A stretch of 13,758 bases of DNA from Candidatus Woesearchaeota archaeon. Its GTDB lineage: Archaea; Nanobdellota; Nanobdellia; Woesearchaeales; GW2011-AR4. A program made the translations under genes and the position numbers. How positions within the stretch are numbered: the stretch's first letter is position 1; every line of letters starts with the position of its first letter. This document shows positions 6,012 through 12,948 of the stretch, one piece after another. Where the stretch lies: contig JAGVXR010000027.1 in assembly GCA_018303645.1 (NCBI GenBank), forward strand, positions 1 to 13,758, read 5' to 3'. Below the pieces are notes generated by a model. That model searched no databases. It was given only the letters and a program-made list of their open reading frames with translations, and was not told the DNA's origin.

Positions 6012-6215
6012 AACAATTTGGCGCCTCGGCATTCAGCTGTTGAGGTTGCCTTTTTCAGTGCTCCCCCTCGGCGCAAATATGTTGAGACTATTAGCAATAC
6101 TTTCCTGAGCTGGGCTCCCAAGGGGGACTTTTTGCTATAGCAAAAATGTCGCCCAGCGTGTTAACGGAGCTATGCCGTTATTGGGAAGCGACGTTGTTTA
6201 ATTTAATTTTTTAAC
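6012..6215 (+). ncRNA. Candidate structured non-coding RNA upstream of metK
   Basis: This lies in the 447-bp gene-free stretch 5954-6400 and is visibly GC-richer than its A+T-rich flanks. Hairpin A (6020-6050) has a stem built on CCTCGGC/GTTGAGG with an 8-nt loop, extended by GGC/GCC. Hairpin B (6067-6086) repeats CTCGGC/GTTGAG with another 8-nt loop, 42 nt downstream. Hairpin C (6109-6157) has outer arms GCTGGGC/GCCCAGC, an inner GAC-TTTTTGC-TATA-GCAAAAA-T-GTC, and a side hairpin TCCC/GGGA. Hairpin D (6162-6180) is TAACGG/CCGTTA. Stems A and B each need two G-U pairs that exist only in the plus-strand transcript, which sets the strand. A T-rich stretch from 6195 could end it. It matches no RNA family I recognise; ends are approximate. 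The rest (6216-6331) is A+T-rich spacer with nothing clear. Confidence 0.5.
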
Positions 6216-6331
6216 GTGTTTATTGTGTTTTTGGTTTATTTAATATTGTTTAATCTGATTTTTATCAATCTGCCTTATTTTTGTTATTACTAACCATTAT
6301 TTAAATTTATTCCTTTTGGAATATTTCTATC

Positions 6332-6348
6332 ACAAAAGTTTTTAAAAA
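6332..6348 (+). promoter_or_regulatory. BRE/TATA promoter of metK
   Basis: ACAAAAG followed by TTTTTAAAAAC puts the start site near 6370. The leader of about 30 nt ends in GAGGTGG (6390-6396), 4 nt before the ATG at 6401. metK therefore has its own promoter downstream of the structured RNA. Confidence 0.55.
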
Positions 6349-6400
6349 CCACAATAAACAGCATCATTAATGGGTTATTCTATAAACATGAGGTGGTAAA

Positions 6401-7597
6401 ATGGCAAATATAACATATGTTACTAGCGAGAGCGTTACAGAAGGGCATCCTGACAAGATATGCGACCAGATAAGCGATGCAATACTTGATTCGTTGTATG
6501 CGCAGGACCCTTATTCAAGGGTTGCAGTCGAGTGCCTGACAACAACAGGATTGGTGGTGGTTGCAGGCGAAGTCACAACCAGGGGCTATTCTGATATACA
6601 AAGCATCGCAAGAAGGGTGCTGAAGGACATAGGCTACACCAACCCCCAGTTTGGAATTGACTTCGAGGACGCAGGAGTGCTTGTAAGCATCCACGGGCAG
6701 TCCCCGGACATTGCGCAAGGCGTAAATGAAGGCTCCGGCAAAGAGCAGGGCGCAGGCGACCAGGGAATGATGTATGGCTATGCGTGCAACGAAACCCCCG
6801 AGCTTATGCCGCTGCCAATCATGCTTGCCCACAAGCTTACAATGAAGCTTGCAGAATTAAGGAAGAGGGGGCTGATCCAGGATTTAGGCCCTGACGGCAA
6901 ATCACAGGTCAGCGTTGAGTATCATGACAATGTGCCAAAAAGGCTTAGCGCAGTGGTTATTGCCCAGCAGCACCTTGATAAGATAAGCGAGGACGAGCTA
7001 AGGGAAGAGATTATAGAAAAAATAATCAGGCCTGTCTGCGGCAAATGGATTGATGAAGACACAAAGATTTATGTCAATGCCACGGGCAAGTTTGTCATTG
7101 GAGGCCCTGAAGGCGATTCTGGAGTTACAGGAAGAAAAATAATTGCCGACACTTATGGCGGTGTTGGAAGGCATGGCGGCGGGGCTTTTTCAGGCAAAGA
7201 CCCGAGCAAAGTTGACAGGAGCGGAGCTTATGCCGCAAGGTATGTTGCAAAAAACGTTGTTGCAGCTGGATTGGCAGATAAGTGCGAAGTACAACTGTCC
7301 TATGCAATCGGCATAGCGCAGCCGACTTCAATAAATGTGGACACTTTCGGCACAAGCAAGATTCCTGAAGCAAAGATTGTCGAGCTTGTCAGGAAGCATT
7401 TCAAATTAACTCCAAAGGGGATAATCGAGCATCTCAACTTAAGAAGGCCGATTTTCAGGAAAACCTCAGCTTACGGGCATTTTGGAAGGGAAGACCCTGA
7501 CTTTTCGTGGGAAAAAACAGACATGGCAGAATCGCTGAGGCAGGAAGCCGGGTTAACCATAAAGCCGCTGAAGGCAGAAGCTAAAGTATTGTATTAG
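6401..7597 (+). CDS. metK: S-adenosylmethionine synthetase, bacterial-type MetK
   Basis: This 398-aa enzyme makes S-adenosylmethionine from methionine and ATP. It carries the canonical bacterial/eukaryotic MAT motifs: EGHPDKICDQISDA with H16, D18 and K19, the GAGDQG hexapeptide (117-122), and the glycine-rich GGGAFSGKDPSKVDRS near 258-275. Length and motifs are full and intact. Most archaea instead use a divergent archaeal MAT family, so this gene looks like an old acquisition from bacteria. It has its own promoter and an SD, and is convergent with aguA (13 bp between stops). Position next to an HTH-CBS regulator and a structured RNA suggests regulated expression. It supplies methyl groups and could supply substrate to the nearby SpeD-family enzyme if that is an AdoMet decarboxylase. 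Confidence 0.95.
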   Translation: MANITYVTSESVTEGHPDKICDQISDAILDSLYAQDPYSRVAVECLTTTGLVVVAGEVTTRGYSDIQSIARRVLKDIGYTNPQFGIDFEDAGVLVSIHGQSPDIAQGVNEGSGKEQGAGDQGMMYGYACNETPELMPLPIMLAHKLTMKLAELRKRGLIQDLGPDGKSQVSVEYHDNVPKRLSAVVIAQQHLDKISEDELREEIIEKIIRPVCGKWIDEDTKIYVNATGKFVIGGPEGDSGVTGRKIIADTYGGVGRHGGGAFSGKDPSKVDRSGAYAARYVAKNVVAAGLADKCEVQLSYAIGIAQPTSINVDTFGTSKIPEAKIVELVRKHFKLTPKGIIEHLNLRRPIFRKTSAYGHFGREDPDFSWEKTDMAESLRQEAGLTIKPLKAEAKVLY

Positions 7598-7610
7598 TCA
7601 GTTTAGAAAT

Positions 7611-8654
7611 CTAAACCTTCGGCTCCTGCTGGCTTACGCAATGCAATGCCCCAAATCCATACACCATAGCTTTGCAATTTATGCCGACAGCCTTTCTAGT
7701 GGGAAATAACTTTTGCAGAATTTCTAAAGCTTTTTTATCATTCTCGTGCCCAAATACCGGCGCAACAACAACTTCATTGCCAATGTAGAAGTTTGTGTAG
7801 CTTGCCGGATACCTCCTTTCATCGTCTCCGACATAACCCGGCATTGGAAGCTTAATGACATTTAGCTCATTGCCACTTTCATCTTTCATCTGCTTTAATA
7901 AGTTATAATTTTCTTGCAAAATTTCATAATTTTCATCACTTTTATCTTCTTCAAAGGCGCAAACTACTGCATCTTTGCTTATAAACCTCGCAATGTCATC
8001 AATATGTCCATCAGTGTCGTCGCCTGCAATGCCTTCCCTGAGCCATAAAATATTGGAAACATTGAGGTAGTCTTTGAGATACTCCTCAATTTCATCTTTC
8101 TTTAGATTTGAATTTCTATTTTTGTTTAAAAGACACTGCTCAGTTGTTAGCAGCGTCTCAGAGCCGTTAACCTCAATTGAGCCGCCTTCCAAAACAATTC
8201 CTGGCTCAAAAAGAGGCAATTTCATTGTTTTATTTATCCCATAAGGCACTCTATTGTCTTCCTTCAAATCCTCGTACTTGTTTCCCCATGCATTAAACAC
8301 CCATTTAATCATTGCTTTTTGTTTTGTTCTGTCATTTATAGCAAAGGTTGGCCCATAGTCACGAATCCATGCATCAACATTTTGCACTTGGTAGAAAAGA
8401 ATGTTACTGAAGTCTTTAATGCCACTGCCTTTCAATCTTGCTTCAGCATTTTTCCTGATTTCAGCATTATTGACAAGAATTTTAACCTTTTGCCCATCAT
8501 ACAAAGCTTTGACAAATTTGGCATAAGAATCCTCAACTTCCATAAGCATTTCAGCCGGCCATGTGTCATTGTTGTGCGGCCATGCGAGCCAGATTGCCTC
8601 TTGGCGTTCCCATTCCGCAGGCATCCTAAAGCCGAGTTCTTTTGGAGAATTCAT
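7611..8654 (-). CDS. aguA: Agmatine deiminase
   Basis: This 347-aa member of the peptidyl-arginine deiminase / agmatine deiminase family hydrolyses agmatine to N-carbamoylputrescine and ammonia. Visible motifs are DAWIRDYGP (substrate-binding Asp/Arg), EGGSIEVNG, LTTEQCLLNKNRN, GDDTDGHIDDIARF with the catalytic His, NFYIGN, and GALHCVSQQ near the C-terminus with the nucleophile C339. Length is in the usual range. It follows the N-carbamoylputrescine amidase gene by 9 bp on the same strand, and the two act in consecutive steps, so one operon is very likely. Confidence 0.92.
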   Translation of the reverse strand: MNSPKELGFRMPAEWERQEAIWLAWPHNNDTWPAEMLMEVEDSYAKFVKALYDGQKVKILVNNAEIRKNAEARLKGSGIKDFSNILFYQVQNVDAWIRDYGPTFAINDRTKQKAMIKWVFNAWGNKYEDLKEDNRVPYGINKTMKLPLFEPGIVLEGGSIEVNGSETLLTTEQCLLNKNRNSNLKKDEIEEYLKDYLNVSNILWLREGIAGDDTDGHIDDIARFISKDAVVCAFEEDKSDENYEILQENYNLLKQMKDESGNELNVIKLPMPGYVGDDERRYPASYTNFYIGNEVVVAPVFGHENDKKALEILQKLFPTRKAVGINCKAMVYGFGALHCVSQQEPKV

Positions 8655-8663
8655 GATATTGCA

Positions 8664-9536
8664 TCAAATCTCGTATAATCCCCTGTAAGTCATGGGCTTT
8701 CTGTTTCTTAAAAAGCCCCATCCTTCCTGTGAAGCAAGCACTTTGCTTAAGTCAATTTCCACAACCAAGCTTTCTTCCCTTGCGCTGCTTGCCTTTTTCA
8801 CCACTTCGCCAAATGGGTCTGCCACAAAGGAGCCGCCCCAAAATTCAATGCCTTGCTCTTTTCCTACCCTGTTTGCGGCAGCAATATAAATCCCGTTCAT
8901 TGAAGCATGCCCGCACATGGCATTTTCCCACCTTTCTGCTGAAAACGGCTCATTCTGCCTCATGTCAGATGTCCAGCCTATGGCAGTTGGGTAAAATATA
9001 ACAGATGCCCCCCTTAAGGCACTTATCCTCGCAGCTTCAGGATACCATTGGTCATAGCATATCAAAGGCGCTATCCTGACATTGTTGAAATCTGCCTGCA
9101 CATAGCCAAGATTGCCGGCGCTAAAATAATACTGCTCATAGTAATTTGGGTCATGCGGAATGTGAATCTTGCGGTATTTTCCAATTAAATTTCCCTTGTC
9201 ATCAAGTATTAAGGAGGCGTTGTAGTAATGATTGTCTTCGCCTTTTTCGAAAATAGAGCCGCCAACCAATGCAACTTTATTTCTTTTTGCGGTTTCTGAG
9301 AGAAATTTTGAGGTTTTGCCCGGGATTCTCTCTGCCAGCCTGAACAATTCTTTTCTCTCCTGCTGGCAGAAGTAGGGCGTTGCAAAAAGCTCCTGAAGGC
9401 AGACTATTGATGCTCCATTTCTTGCAGCATGGCTGACAAGCTTTGCCGTCTTCGACAGGTTGGAATCAATTTTATCGCTTGCTTTTGCCTGCACAAGCCC
9501 GATTTTGATTTTATTATGCGTTAGATTACCTGCCAT
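8664..9536 (-). CDS. aguB: N-carbamoylputrescine amidase
   Basis: This 290-aa nitrilase-superfamily amidase converts N-carbamoylputrescine to putrescine, CO2 and ammonia. The Glu-Lys-Cys triad is visible as E49 (CLQELF), K123 (KYRKIHIPHD) and C160 (LICYDQWYPE). The HDPNYYEQYYF and GWTSDMRQNEP stretches are characteristic of the AguB subgroup. It precedes aguA by 9 bp. A weak TATA-like TTTTTATT near 9559-9566 could drive it about 27 bp from its ATG. Alternatively it may be co-transcribed with the SpeD-family gene, which ends 141 bp upstream. Confidence 0.92.
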   Translation of the reverse strand: MAGNLTHNKIKIGLVQAKASDKIDSNLSKTAKLVSHAARNGASIVCLQELFATPYFCQQERKELFRLAERIPGKTSKFLSETAKRNKVALVGGSIFEKGEDNHYYNASLILDDKGNLIGKYRKIHIPHDPNYYEQYYFSAGNLGYVQADFNNVRIAPLICYDQWYPEAARISALRGASVIFYPTAIGWTSDMRQNEPFSAERWENAMCGHASMNGIYIAAANRVGKEQGIEFWGGSFVADPFGEVVKKASSAREESLVVEIDLSKVLASQEGWGFLRNRKPMTYRGLYEI

Positions 9537-9677
9537 GGTTGGTAGTGGGTGCCTGCAGAATAAAAATCTTCTGTTAACTGCCCTTTATCAGAAATCTCTG
9601 GTTAAGAACTGGAATATTGGTTATAGAGAACTTTGACAAGCTAATAAATAATCAAAATTCCCTATATCTTAGTTATT

Positions 9678-10079
9678 TCAGGCTAATTGCTCGCCTATCA
9701 TGACCCTTCTTGGGAAATCCAAGCCCCTTTTCAGGATGTGCTTCTCAACTTTTTTCGCTTCAAAAGCCCCCACAAGGTACCTTATGGCTTTATCCGCGTC
9801 AAAGTTTTTGCAGGAGAAGATGTCCATAAAAACATAGTCCTGGTCGGGAAATGTGTGGATGCTTATGTGGCTTTCGGCAATCATGACAAACCCGGAAACT
9901 CCCGGCGTGCCCTCTGAAAATTTGTCAAGCCACTTTACCACATAAGGCAGAATCATCTTAGTCATGCCTATCTTTTCAGGCAGCTTATCAAGAACATCAT
10001 ACACCAACGGCACAGACATCAGCTTTTGCCTGTTGCACCTTGATGCATCGATTGTAACATGCAATCCGAATTCGCTCAT
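9678..10079 (-). CDS. SpeD-family pyruvoyl decarboxylase, probably arginine decarboxylase
   Basis: This 133-aa proenzyme self-cleaves to make a pyruvoyl group. The AESHISIHTFP motif places cleavage between E69 and S70. S62, H75 and C90 fall at the same offset (+7) as S55, H68 and C83 around S63 of the Thermotoga AdoMet decarboxylase, so the self-processing and catalytic set is complete. The family includes S-adenosylmethionine decarboxylases, but members that decarboxylate arginine or ornithine are known in archaea and bacteria. Here the neighbours aguB and aguA need agmatine and no spermidine synthase is seen, so arginine decarboxylase fits best; AdoMet decarboxylase remains possible. The GMTKMILPYV segment (38-47) is typical of a distinct SpeD-like subgroup. 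Its promoter lies in the A+T-rich upstream region. Confidence 0.85.
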   Translation of the reverse strand: MSEFGLHVTIDASRCNRQKLMSVPLVYDVLDKLPEKIGMTKMILPYVVKWLDKFSEGTPGVSGFVMIAESHISIHTFPDQDYVFMDIFSCKNFDADKAIRYLVGAFEAKKVEKHILKRGLDFPRRVMIGEQLA

Positions 10080-10345
10080 TTTTATTTAGATTAAAATCCT
10101 CTTTTCGAATTTAAATTTAATTATAAAGGTAGTATTTAAATCTTTTCTTTTTTTTGATTTTTAGACGATATTTTTTAACAAAAAAATCCAAATTTTTTAT
10201 CTTTTTCCGGCAAAAAAACCATCAGCTTAAATTTATCGACGATAAAATTTTTTATGTGATTTTGTAAATTTTCCTGGATTTTTCTTTTTGGGTTGTTTTT
10301 TATTTTAATGGCTCTGCCGGCTTTTTTCTTTTTTCTTCTTATTTT
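10080..10345. other. Extremely A+T-rich intergenic region with terminator and promoter elements
   Basis: No gene is seen. On the minus strand T7 runs at 10212-10218 and 10180-10186 could end the L21e-to-zinc-ribbon operon. An inverted repeat TTTATCG-A-CGATAAA (10232-10246) followed by T-rich DNA could act as a terminator or operator. TATA-like sequences at 10107-10127 (TTTATAATT, TTTAAATT) on the minus strand probably form the promoter of the SpeD-family gene, giving a leader of 8-20 nt. Confidence 0.4.
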
Positions 10346-10435
10346 TCATTTCTGCAAGTCTGTCTCGCAGAAATAGCAGTAAATCTCGTCTTCTGTCAGG
10401 TTCCTGCCGCAGTTGGGGCATCTTGAGTGTTCCAT
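10346..10435 (-). CDS. 29-aa zinc-ribbon microprotein
   Basis: A 30-codon frame starts at ATG 10435, one base after the TAA of the protease gene, and ends at TGA 10346. The peptide has two CxxC knuckles, CPNCG (C6, C9) and CYFCE (C20, C23), ten residues apart, which together form a minimal zinc ribbon with almost nothing else. The tight junction suggests translational coupling to the protease. Free zinc-ribbon microproteins are common in archaea and are often metal-binding adaptors or subunits of larger complexes; no specific role can be given. A C-terminal zinc ribbon is sometimes fused to membrane proteins, so this could be a split-off domain. Confidence 0.65.
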   Translation of the reverse strand: MEHSRCPNCGRNLTEDEIYCYFCETDLQK

Positions 10436-10436
10436 T

Positions 10437-11054
10437 TTAGCGGGGCAAGGGCAGAAAATTCCGCAGCAGCATGAGCCCAAATGCCGCAGCGACAATAATA
10501 CCGTAAGCCGCCTTGCTCCATTTCAGCACCTTGTAGCCGTCGAACAGCCAAAACGGAATCATGTTGAATAATGCAAGCCATGAGTTTATCACAAAGCCGT
10601 AATACGCAATTTCCATTAATAATCCAGGCAATTGCATAATGGCAAGCAACAGGAAAATCAATGCCAAAGCCAGGTTTACTGCAGGCCCTGCTGCTGAAAT
10701 CCTGCCGTTCCTTGCCCCGCTCACGCGCCCTGATATCATGACAGCGCCGGGTGCAGCGAATATAAATCCAAAAAAAGACATTGCTATCGCAAGCAGGAGC
10801 ATGCTGTCGAAACTCCTGAACTCGGCAAAGCAGCCGTAGCGCTGCGCAACTGCCTTGTGCCCGAGCTCGTGAAGGAGAAAGCCTATGCCGACTGTCAGCG
10901 AGGCTATGATGAACTTCGCGTAAAAATCCGATAAGCCGCTGCTTAATGCAATCGCAAAGGCAATCGAAATTGCAGCCCATGCCTTAAGGATGTCCCTAAT
11001 CTCGATTTCTGACGTGGCCAGATTTCCAAGCCTTATCGCTTTGTTATAATGCAT
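10437..11054 (-). CDS. M50-family intramembrane metalloprotease (site-2 protease-like)
   Basis: This 205-aa polytopic membrane protein has the zinc-binding HELGH (62-66) in one hydrophobic helix and the third ligand in NMIPFWLFDG (N164, P167, D172). These are the two signatures of S2P/M50 proteases, which cut substrates within the membrane. Other hydrophobic segments are at about 25-40, 48-61, 84-104, 124-142 and 177-196. There is no PDZ or CBS domain, so this is a minimal form. It sits 8 bp after the DUF655 gene and directly before a zinc-ribbon peptide, in an operon headed by L21e and Rpo4. The substrate is unknown. Confidence 0.88.
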   Translation of the reverse strand: MHYNKAIRLGNLATSEIEIRDILKAWAAISIAFAIALSSGLSDFYAKFIIASLTVGIGFLLHELGHKAVAQRYGCFAEFRSFDSMLLLAIAMSFFGFIFAAPGAVMISGRVSGARNGRISAAGPAVNLALALIFLLLAIMQLPGLLMEIAYYGFVINSWLALFNMIPFWLFDGYKVLKWSKAAYGIIVAAAFGLMLLRNFLPLPR

Positions 11055-11062
11055 TTTAGAAG

Positions 11063-11635
11063 CTAACTGTCTACAAATATCTTGTGCTTTTCCGTGCCTT
11101 CCAGTTCCTGTAGAATCCTCTTTATGACTGACTTTTCCGGGTCAGGCATCAGCTTTACCCTCTCCTTCAAATCGGAAAAGCTGGCAAACGGCTTTTCTTC
11201 CCTCACTTCTATTATCTGCCACATGTGCTTCTTTCCAAGCCCGGGCAGAAGCTCAAGCTGGTGCATTCTTGTGCTTAAGGGATGCGCCTTGTTAAAAAAC
11301 TCAATAAACCTTGCCTCATTCTTCTTGACTATTTCCTTTATTACGAACTCTAGGCCTGATTTTGCGGTTGCGGTTAATTTATCCACGGCTATTTTACCCA
11401 CAATATGGTGCACCTTGTCCCGTTTGCCCTCACCAATATACACCTCCTCCAGCGGCTGTAAATGTATTCCTTTTTTCGGCACCAGCTCCAGAATCACAAA
11501 ATGCTCTTTTCCCATGGCTTGCGCTATCGGGGTCTTCATGTACATCGGCCTGCCATCATAATGGTAGCCGTTTGGCAAAAAGTCCAGCACAATTGCCGTC
11601 TCTTCTTTTAACCTTGGTCTTTCTATCATTTCCAT
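11063..11635 (-). CDS. DUF655 family protein (archaeal, nucleic-acid-binding type)
   Basis: This 190-aa protein matches the archaeal DUF655 family. Its N-terminal part has AIVLDFLPNGYHYDGRPMY (14-32) and GKEHFVILELVPKKG (42-56), followed by a conserved EVYIGEGKRDKVHHIVGKI segment. A C-terminal helix-hairpin-helix-like stretch includes LLPGLGKKHMWQIIEVRE (129-146). OB-fold and HhH elements suggest RNA or DNA binding; biochemical function is not established. In many archaea this gene sits next to L21e and Rpo4, as it nearly does here with one extra gene between. It is 9 bp after the helical protein gene and 8 bp before the protease gene. Confidence 0.88.
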   Translation of the reverse strand: MEMIERPRLKEETAIVLDFLPNGYHYDGRPMYMKTPIAQAMGKEHFVILELVPKKGIHLQPLEEVYIGEGKRDKVHHIVGKIAVDKLTATAKSGLEFVIKEIVKKNEARFIEFFNKAHPLSTRMHQLELLPGLGKKHMWQIIEVREEKPFASFSDLKERVKLMPDPEKSVIKRILQELEGTEKHKIFVDS

Positions 11636-11644
11636 TTTTTCAGT

Positions 11645-12541
11645 TTATACGCTTATAGTGGTTGTGAAATTATGCAATTCCCTCTTGAAACCTTCATCCA
11701 GCCTGAATTTTGTCATTGAAGCGGCTTTCAGCTGCATTATTTCAAGCAGTTTTGACTTCTCCCTTAAAATCTGCAAAATCTTTTTGCCTATTTTCCTCCT
11801 TGCCGACTTGTTTTTCTTGATTTTGCCGAAAATTGCAGTTTCAGCCGTGTACAGCTGCTCTATATGGAGCAAAAGCGCGAATACCCTGGATGCCCAATGC
11901 GTGAATGCCGGCTCTTTTACCATGGCAGTGCCTGCCGCTCTTGGAGGCGGAAGCTTTGCTTCAAGATGCTCCAAAAGCTCTGACTCTCTTCTTAATACGG
12001 AGCTTAATTCCTTTGCCTCGGTTTTTTCCCTGCCAAAAACCATTCTTTCCCTGAATGAGTACCCTTTTAATAAGCGCTTGTCCAGCACCACGGCCTTTTC
12101 TATAAGCTTGTAGGCTGTGTATTCCAAAGCCTCCAGTTCGCCTCCGGCAATTGCGCTCTTTTTTTGCTTCACTCCTTGATTGTTTGCCTTAATTTTGGAA
12201 AGCTTCAGCTCGTCCAAAAACGCAGTTTCCATGTAATAGTTTATGCTTCTGAGCTGGATTACCATCTTTCTTATATTGTGTATTCTTTTCTTAAATGAGT
12301 CAAAAATTTTTTTATTGAGCTTTTTTTTTCCTATTGAAAACGCGCTTGCGATTGAGCTGTGCAGCTTTTTGAGCAAAATCCTTTTTTTCTTCTCAACTGA
12401 TATGTCGCGATTCAGCAGCACCTTGTCAATGTTTTCAATCCTTGAGTAGCTTTTCGGGCTAAACCTTCCAGACATGCCATTCATCTCTTTCACAAGCCTT
12501 TCATGTAACACTGCATATTTTTGATTCATTGCCACCCTCAT
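11645..12541 (-). CDS. Basic, largely helical protein of unknown function in the L21e/Rpo4 operon
   Basis: I do not recognise this family. The 298-aa product is very rich in Lys, Arg and Leu and looks almost wholly helical. Probable coiled-coil stretches lie around 40-110 and 180-200, a PPPRAAGTA hinge near 200, and a hydrophobic-aromatic helix THWASRVFALLLHIEQLY after it. There is no signal peptide. The frame extends to a TTG at 12550, but I prefer ATG 12541, because a palindromic TATA box (12564-12573) places transcription near 12542, so this gene can be transcribed leaderless from an internal promoter. It sits between Rpo4 and DUF655, 9 bp before DUF655. The basic character and neighbours suggest an RNA- or ribosome-associated role, which is inference only. 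Confidence 0.7.
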   Translation of the reverse strand: MRVAMNQKYAVLHERLVKEMNGMSGRFSPKSYSRIENIDKVLLNRDISVEKKKRILLKKLHSSIASAFSIGKKKLNKKIFDSFKKRIHNIRKMVIQLRSINYYMETAFLDELKLSKIKANNQGVKQKKSAIAGGELEALEYTAYKLIEKAVVLDKRLLKGYSFRERMVFGREKTEAKELSSVLRRESELLEHLEAKLPPPRAAGTAMVKEPAFTHWASRVFALLLHIEQLYTAETAIFGKIKKNKSARRKIGKKILQILREKSKLLEIMQLKAASMTKFRLDEGFKRELHNFTTTISV

Positions 12542-12563
12542 TTTTAGCAATAAGAAGTTTTGT

Positions 12564-12573
12564 CTTTATAAAG
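12564..12573 (-). promoter_or_regulatory. Internal TATA box inside the L21e operon
   Basis: CTTTATAAAG, a perfect palindrome, lies in the 45-54 bp gap after rpo4. Its centre is about 26 bp from ATG 12541, suggesting an internal leaderless promoter for the helical protein and downstream genes. Confidence 0.5.
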
Positions 12574-12595
12574 ATTATGCATAACTGGCTTAAGA

Positions 12596-12943
12596 TTATC
12601 TCTTCTCTAAGAACTCGTTTATTGCGTCTGCAATCTTTTTCATCGACTCGTTGTTTATGGTAATTGGATAGCCCTGAAGCACAGCCTTAAGCTCGTTAAC
12701 ATTGGTTGGGGCAATGTCAAGTATCTTGTGTATGTGGTGCTCTTTCAGCCTTGGGATGTTCAATTTTGCTATTTTGTCAAAAAGCTCGTCCAGATTTTTA
12801 TGGGCTGCAACCTGGGCCAGATACTCCTCTGTTCTTGCGGCCCTGAAGTTAAGCTCGCTGTCCCTTTTCTTTATCTTCTCGAGCTCTTTCCTGAGCTGAT
12901 GAGTGTTCATTGGAGTTTCTGAAATGATTTGCATGTCTGCCAT
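12596..12943 (-). CDS. rpoF: DNA-directed RNA polymerase subunit Rpo4 (RpoF, Rpb4 homologue)
   Basis: This 115-aa protein is the archaeal Rpb4/RPC17 homologue. With Rpo7 it forms the stalk of RNA polymerase that aids promoter opening and binds the exiting transcript. The helical layout, the KRDSELNFRAARTEEYLAQVAAH block and the HIHKILDIAPTNVNELKAVL HRDC-like C-terminal segment are typical. It follows L21e by 5 bp, the standard archaeal arrangement, which strongly supports the assignment. Length is normal. Confidence 0.9.
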   Translation of the reverse strand: MADMQIISETPMNTHQLRKELEKIKKRDSELNFRAARTEEYLAQVAAHKNLDELFDKIAKLNIPRLKEHHIHKILDIAPTNVNELKAVLQGYPITINNESMKKIADAINEFLEKR

Positions 12944-12948
12944 ATTTT

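Noticed and set aside
5954..6400. Known SAM riboswitch or RNase P RNA in the metK upstream region
   Set aside because: No SAM riboswitch core or RNase P conserved regions could be recognised on either strand, and metK has its own TATA box downstream of the structured segment. A covariance-model search would settle this.
10396..10980. 194-aa minus-strand reading frame
   Set aside because: It is an alternative frame of the M50 protease gene; composition is Cys/Arg/His-rich without domain signals, and the protease frame has HELGH and the NxxP...DG motif.
11645..12550. Longer 301-aa version of the helical protein starting with TTG at 12550
   Set aside because: The TATA box at 12564-12573 places transcription near 12542, after the TTG but at the ATG of 12541, so the shorter form is preferred.
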